A stretch of DNA of 6,706 nucleotides from NCBI GenBank assembly GCA_023413015.1, contig JAEZQR010000220.1:1-6706 (forward strand), read 5' to 3'. This document shows, in pieces, positions 4,428-6,706 of this stretch (position 1 is its first letter; each line of letters opens with the position of its first letter). Source of the stretch: Pseudomonadota bacterium. GTDB lineage: Bacteria; Pseudomonadota; Alphaproteobacteria; Sphingomonadales; Sphingomonadaceae. A program made the position numbers and the translations under genes. The notes under the pieces are model-generated. The model was not told where the DNA came from and made no database searches. It saw only the letters and a program-made list of their open reading frames with translations.

Positions 4428-6659
4428 ATGATCTCACGGGCCCGGCTCCTTTCCCCGCTCGTCGCGTTGCTGATCGGGCTGTTCGCCACGGCGGCGGTGG
4501 CCGTCCTGGCATCGCGCGGCGAGGAAGCGCGCAGCGAGGCCCGGTTCGAGGGTATCGCCGATGGCACGGTCGCCGCGATCGAGAGCCGGATGTTGGCGCA
4601 GCTCACCCTGCTGCGTGGCGCCGCCGGCCTGTTCAATGCGTCGGAGACAATCACCGAAGCCGACTTCAGGGCCTATGTCGCGCGGCTGCGCCTCGAACGC
4701 TTCTATCCCGGCGTGCTCGGCATCGGGTTCACCGCCTATCTTCCGGATCGCGCCAGCGCCGACCGGTTCGTGACCGCCGTTCGTCGGGAAGGCGATCCCG
4801 GCTTCCGGGTGTGGCCCGATGGCACGCGCGCCGGCTATTCGGCCATCCGCTATCTGGAGCCGCTCAATCGCCGCAATCGCGAGGCGATCGGGTTCGACAT
4901 GATGAGCGAGCCTACCCGCCGCGCGGCGATGGCGGCGGCGCGCACCAGCGGCTTCGGAGTGATGACCGGCCGCGTGCGGCTCGTGCAGGAGATCGACCCG
5001 GTCAAGCAGCCGGGCTTCCTGATCTACGTGCCGCTCTACCGCGGGCAGCGGGCCGGGATTCCGGACAAGGTCGCCCCCGGCGAGCTTTATGGCTGGGTGT
5101 ACAGTCCGCTGCGCGCCCATGATCTGTTCGGCGCGATCTTCTCCGACCATGGCCTGAACCAGGTGGTCGTCGAGGTGTTCGACGCGGCGCGGCGGGAGGA
5201 TCGGCTGCTCTACCGCAGCGGCGAGGTCGCGGCGACGCCCCGGCACGTGAGCGAACGGACGCTCGACGTCGCCGGGCGGTCCTGGATCGTGCGCGTGACG
5301 TCGGCGCCGGGCTTCGACGAAGGACCGGGTCGAGCGTGGATCATGACGATCGTGCTGGCCGGCGTGCTCGTCTCGATGCTGATCGCCGGGCTCGTGCTCC
5401 AGCAGGCGCGGGCGGCGGCGCGGACCGAGAGCGAGGTCCAGCTGCGGACGCGCGAGCTTCGCCACGCGAACGAGCGGTTGATCGAGGAAGCACGGGCGCG
5501 CGAGGCGGCCGAGGGCATGGTCCGGCAGATGCAGAAGGTGGAGGCGATCGGCCAGCTCACCGGCGGCATCGCGCACGACTTCAACAACATGCTGTCGATC
5601 ATCCTCGGCAACCTCGACATCGCCGAGCGTCGTGTCGACGACCGCGACCGGCTCCGCCGTGCGCTGGAGAATGCGCGTGCGGGCGCCGAGAAGGCCGCCG
5701 ACCTCACGCGGCGGCTGCTCGCCTTCGGCCGCCAGCAGGCGCTGGCGCCGCGGGTGCTCGACCCTAACAAGCTGGTGGCCGGCATGTCCGAGATGCTGCG
5801 CCGCACGCTCGGCGAGGCGATCCGGCTCGAGACGGTGCTCGCCGGCGGCATATGGCGGGTGTGCGCCGATGCGGGACAGCTCGAGAATGCGATCCTCAAC
5901 CTCGCGATCAACGCGCGCGACGCGATGCCTGACGGCGGGGCGCTCACGATCGAGACGGCCAACTGCCACCTCGACGAGGCCTACGCCCGAACGCACGAGG
6001 GGGTGACGCCGGGACAATATGTGCTGATCGCCGTGAGCGACACCGGGCATGGCATGACGCGCGAGGTGCTCGAGAAGGCGCTCGATCCCTTCTTCACCAC
6101 CAAGGAGGTCGGACGCGGCACGGGGCTGGGGCTGAGCCAAGTGTACGGCTATACCAAGCAGTCGGGCGGGCATCTGAAGCTCTATTCGGAGCCCGGCGAA
6201 GGCACGACGGTGAAGATCTACCTTCCGCGCCATCGCGGGGCGGACGAGGAAGCCCAGGTCGCCACGGACGAGAATGCCGAATTGCCGCGCGGCAATGGCG
6301 AGACCATCCTCGTCGTCGAGGACGAGGCGCAGGTGCGCGCCGTCAGCGTCGAGGCGCTGCGCGAGCTCGGCTACCGCGTGATCGAGGCCGCGAGCGGGGG
6401 CGAGGCACTCGGGAAGTTCGACGCCGATCCGGCGATCAGCCTGCTGTTCACGGACGTGGTGATGCCGGGGATGAACGGGCGGCAGCTCGCCGATGCGGTG
6501 CGGGCGCGGCGGCCGGCGCTGAAGGTCGTCTTCACCACCGGCTACACGCGCAACGCCATCGTGCACCACGGCCGGCTCGACGAGGGCGTGTCGCTGCTGC
6601 AGAAGCCATTCACGGTCACCCAGCTGGCGCGGAAGATTCGGGAAGGCCTGGACCGGTAG
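4428..6659 (+). CDS. CHASE-domain hybrid sensor histidine kinase/response regulator
   Basis: A 743-residue membrane-bound hybrid kinase. Helix 1 is at about residues 7-29. A periplasmic CHASE sensor follows at about 35-290, with the typical FYPGVLGIGF, the GFDMMSEP segment and PGFLIYVPLY; CHASE domains bind small extracellular ligands, and the ligand here is unknown. Helix 2 is at about 304-327, then a coiled-coil linker (about 328-370) and a HisKA dimerisation domain with the phosphoacceptor His383 in GGIAHDFNNML. The ATPase domain has an N box (NLAINARDAMPDGG from Asn491), G1 DTGHGM (from Asp538), F box PFFTTK (from Pro554) and G2 GRGTGLGL (562-569). The C-terminal receiver (about 625-740) has the acidic pair Glu631-Asp632, phosphoacceptor Asp676 in TDVVMPG, Thr703 and Lys726 in QKPF. 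All catalytic residues are present, so the kinase should be active. There is no output domain, so the signal must pass on through a phosphotransfer protein or partner that is not in this window. The ATG at 4428 is the first possible start after an in-frame stop at 4416-4418, and no well-placed Shine-Dalgarno precedes it. Confidence 0.95.
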   Translation: MISRARLLSPLVALLIGLFATAAVAVLASRGEEARSEARFEGIADGTVAAIESRMLAQLTLLRGAAGLFNASETITEADFRAYVARLRLERFYPGVLGIGFTAYLPDRASADRFVTAVRREGDPGFRVWPDGTRAGYSAIRYLEPLNRRNREAIGFDMMSEPTRRAAMAAARTSGFGVMTGRVRLVQEIDPVKQPGFLIYVPLYRGQRAGIPDKVAPGELYGWVYSPLRAHDLFGAIFSDHGLNQVVVEVFDAARREDRLLYRSGEVAATPRHVSERTLDVAGRSWIVRVTSAPGFDEGPGRAWIMTIVLAGVLVSMLIAGLVLQQARAAARTESEVQLRTRELRHANERLIEEARAREAAEGMVRQMQKVEAIGQLTGGIAHDFNNMLSIILGNLDIAERRVDDRDRLRRALENARAGAEKAADLTRRLLAFGRQQALAPRVLDPNKLVAGMSEMLRRTLGEAIRLETVLAGGIWRVCADAGQLENAILNLAINARDAMPDGGALTIETANCHLDEAYARTHEGVTPGQYVLIAVSDTGHGMTREVLEKALDPFFTTKEVGRGTGLGLSQVYGYTKQSGGHLKLYSEPGEGTTVKIYLPRHRGADEEAQVATDENAELPRGNGETILVVEDEAQVRAVSVEALRELGYRVIEAASGGEALGKFDADPAISLLFTDVVMPGMNGRQLADAVRARRPALKVVFTTGYTRNAIVHHGRLDEGVSLLQKPFTVTQLARKIREGLDR

Positions 6660-6686
6660 CGGCGGGCCGCCGCGGCAATCCCGCCG
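6659..6686 (+). terminator. GC-rich hairpins just after the kinase stop
   Basis: Two alternative stems begin at the last base of the stop codon or the next one. GCGGCG (6659-6664) pairs with CGCCGC (6668-6673) over a 3-base loop. CGGCGGG (6660-6666) pairs with CCCGCCG (6680-6686) over a 13-base loop. No T-tract follows before the window ends, so termination is suggested by position only. Confidence 0.3.
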
Positions 6687-6706
6687 TGGGCATCGGGCCC
6701 GGAACG

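Noticed and set aside
6522..6548. FTTGYT in the receiver domain as a possible FAT GUY motif of general stress response receivers
   Set aside because: The FAT GUY signature includes a Pro-Phe-X-Phe-Ala-Thr-Gly context that is absent here. FTTGYT with a later QKPF is the ordinary pattern of hybrid-kinase receivers.
4434..6569. A 711-codon open frame antisense to the kinase gene
   Set aside because: Long antisense frames are expected opposite GC-rich coding DNA. The product is His/Arg/Ala-rich without domains, while the plus-strand frame has every kinase motif.

Overview
The window is GC-rich bacterial DNA, most likely from a sphingomonad or a close alphaproteobacterial relative. This rests on three things: a MucR/Ros-family regulator (a mostly alphaproteobacterial family), a CHASE-domain hybrid histidine kinase of a type common there, and an intergenic palindrome ending in GCCGGGATGACG of the kind scattered through sphingomonad genomes. 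The taxonomic call is inference; there is no rRNA or other marker gene.

Layout, left to right. Positions 1-177 hold the 3' end of a plus-strand gene for a membrane protein. It converges on a minus-strand gene (223-873) for a DUF2238/YjdF-like integral membrane protein with a strong Shine-Dalgarno. A 379-base divergent intergenic region follows, with a TTTCAC-N6-GTGAAA dyad and an A-rich patch just before the MucR-family gene (1253-1729). After a REP-like hairpin and an AT-rich spot with a perfect TATAAT hexamer come an unrecognised lipoprotein (about 1987-2520), a complete YbaL-type CPA2 cation/proton antiporter with a C-terminal RCK_N domain (2649-4307), and a complete CHASE-HisKA-HATPase-REC hybrid histidine kinase (4428-6659).

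The genes look like independent units, not one operon. Gaps of about 120 to 380 bases separate them, and most gaps carry a hairpin or promoter-like element. A loose theme is envelope and ion homeostasis plus sensing: a lipoprotein, an antiporter gated by a nucleotide-binding domain, a periplasm-sensing kinase and a global regulator. Nothing in the sequence proves they act together.

I found no mobile element, CRISPR array, tRNA, rRNA or toxin-antitoxin pair, and no convincing new system. The points most worth a second look are the MucR protein lacking zinc ligands, the possibly leaderless kinase transcript, the inner-membrane-type lipoprotein of unknown family beside the antiporter, and the intergenic dyads.
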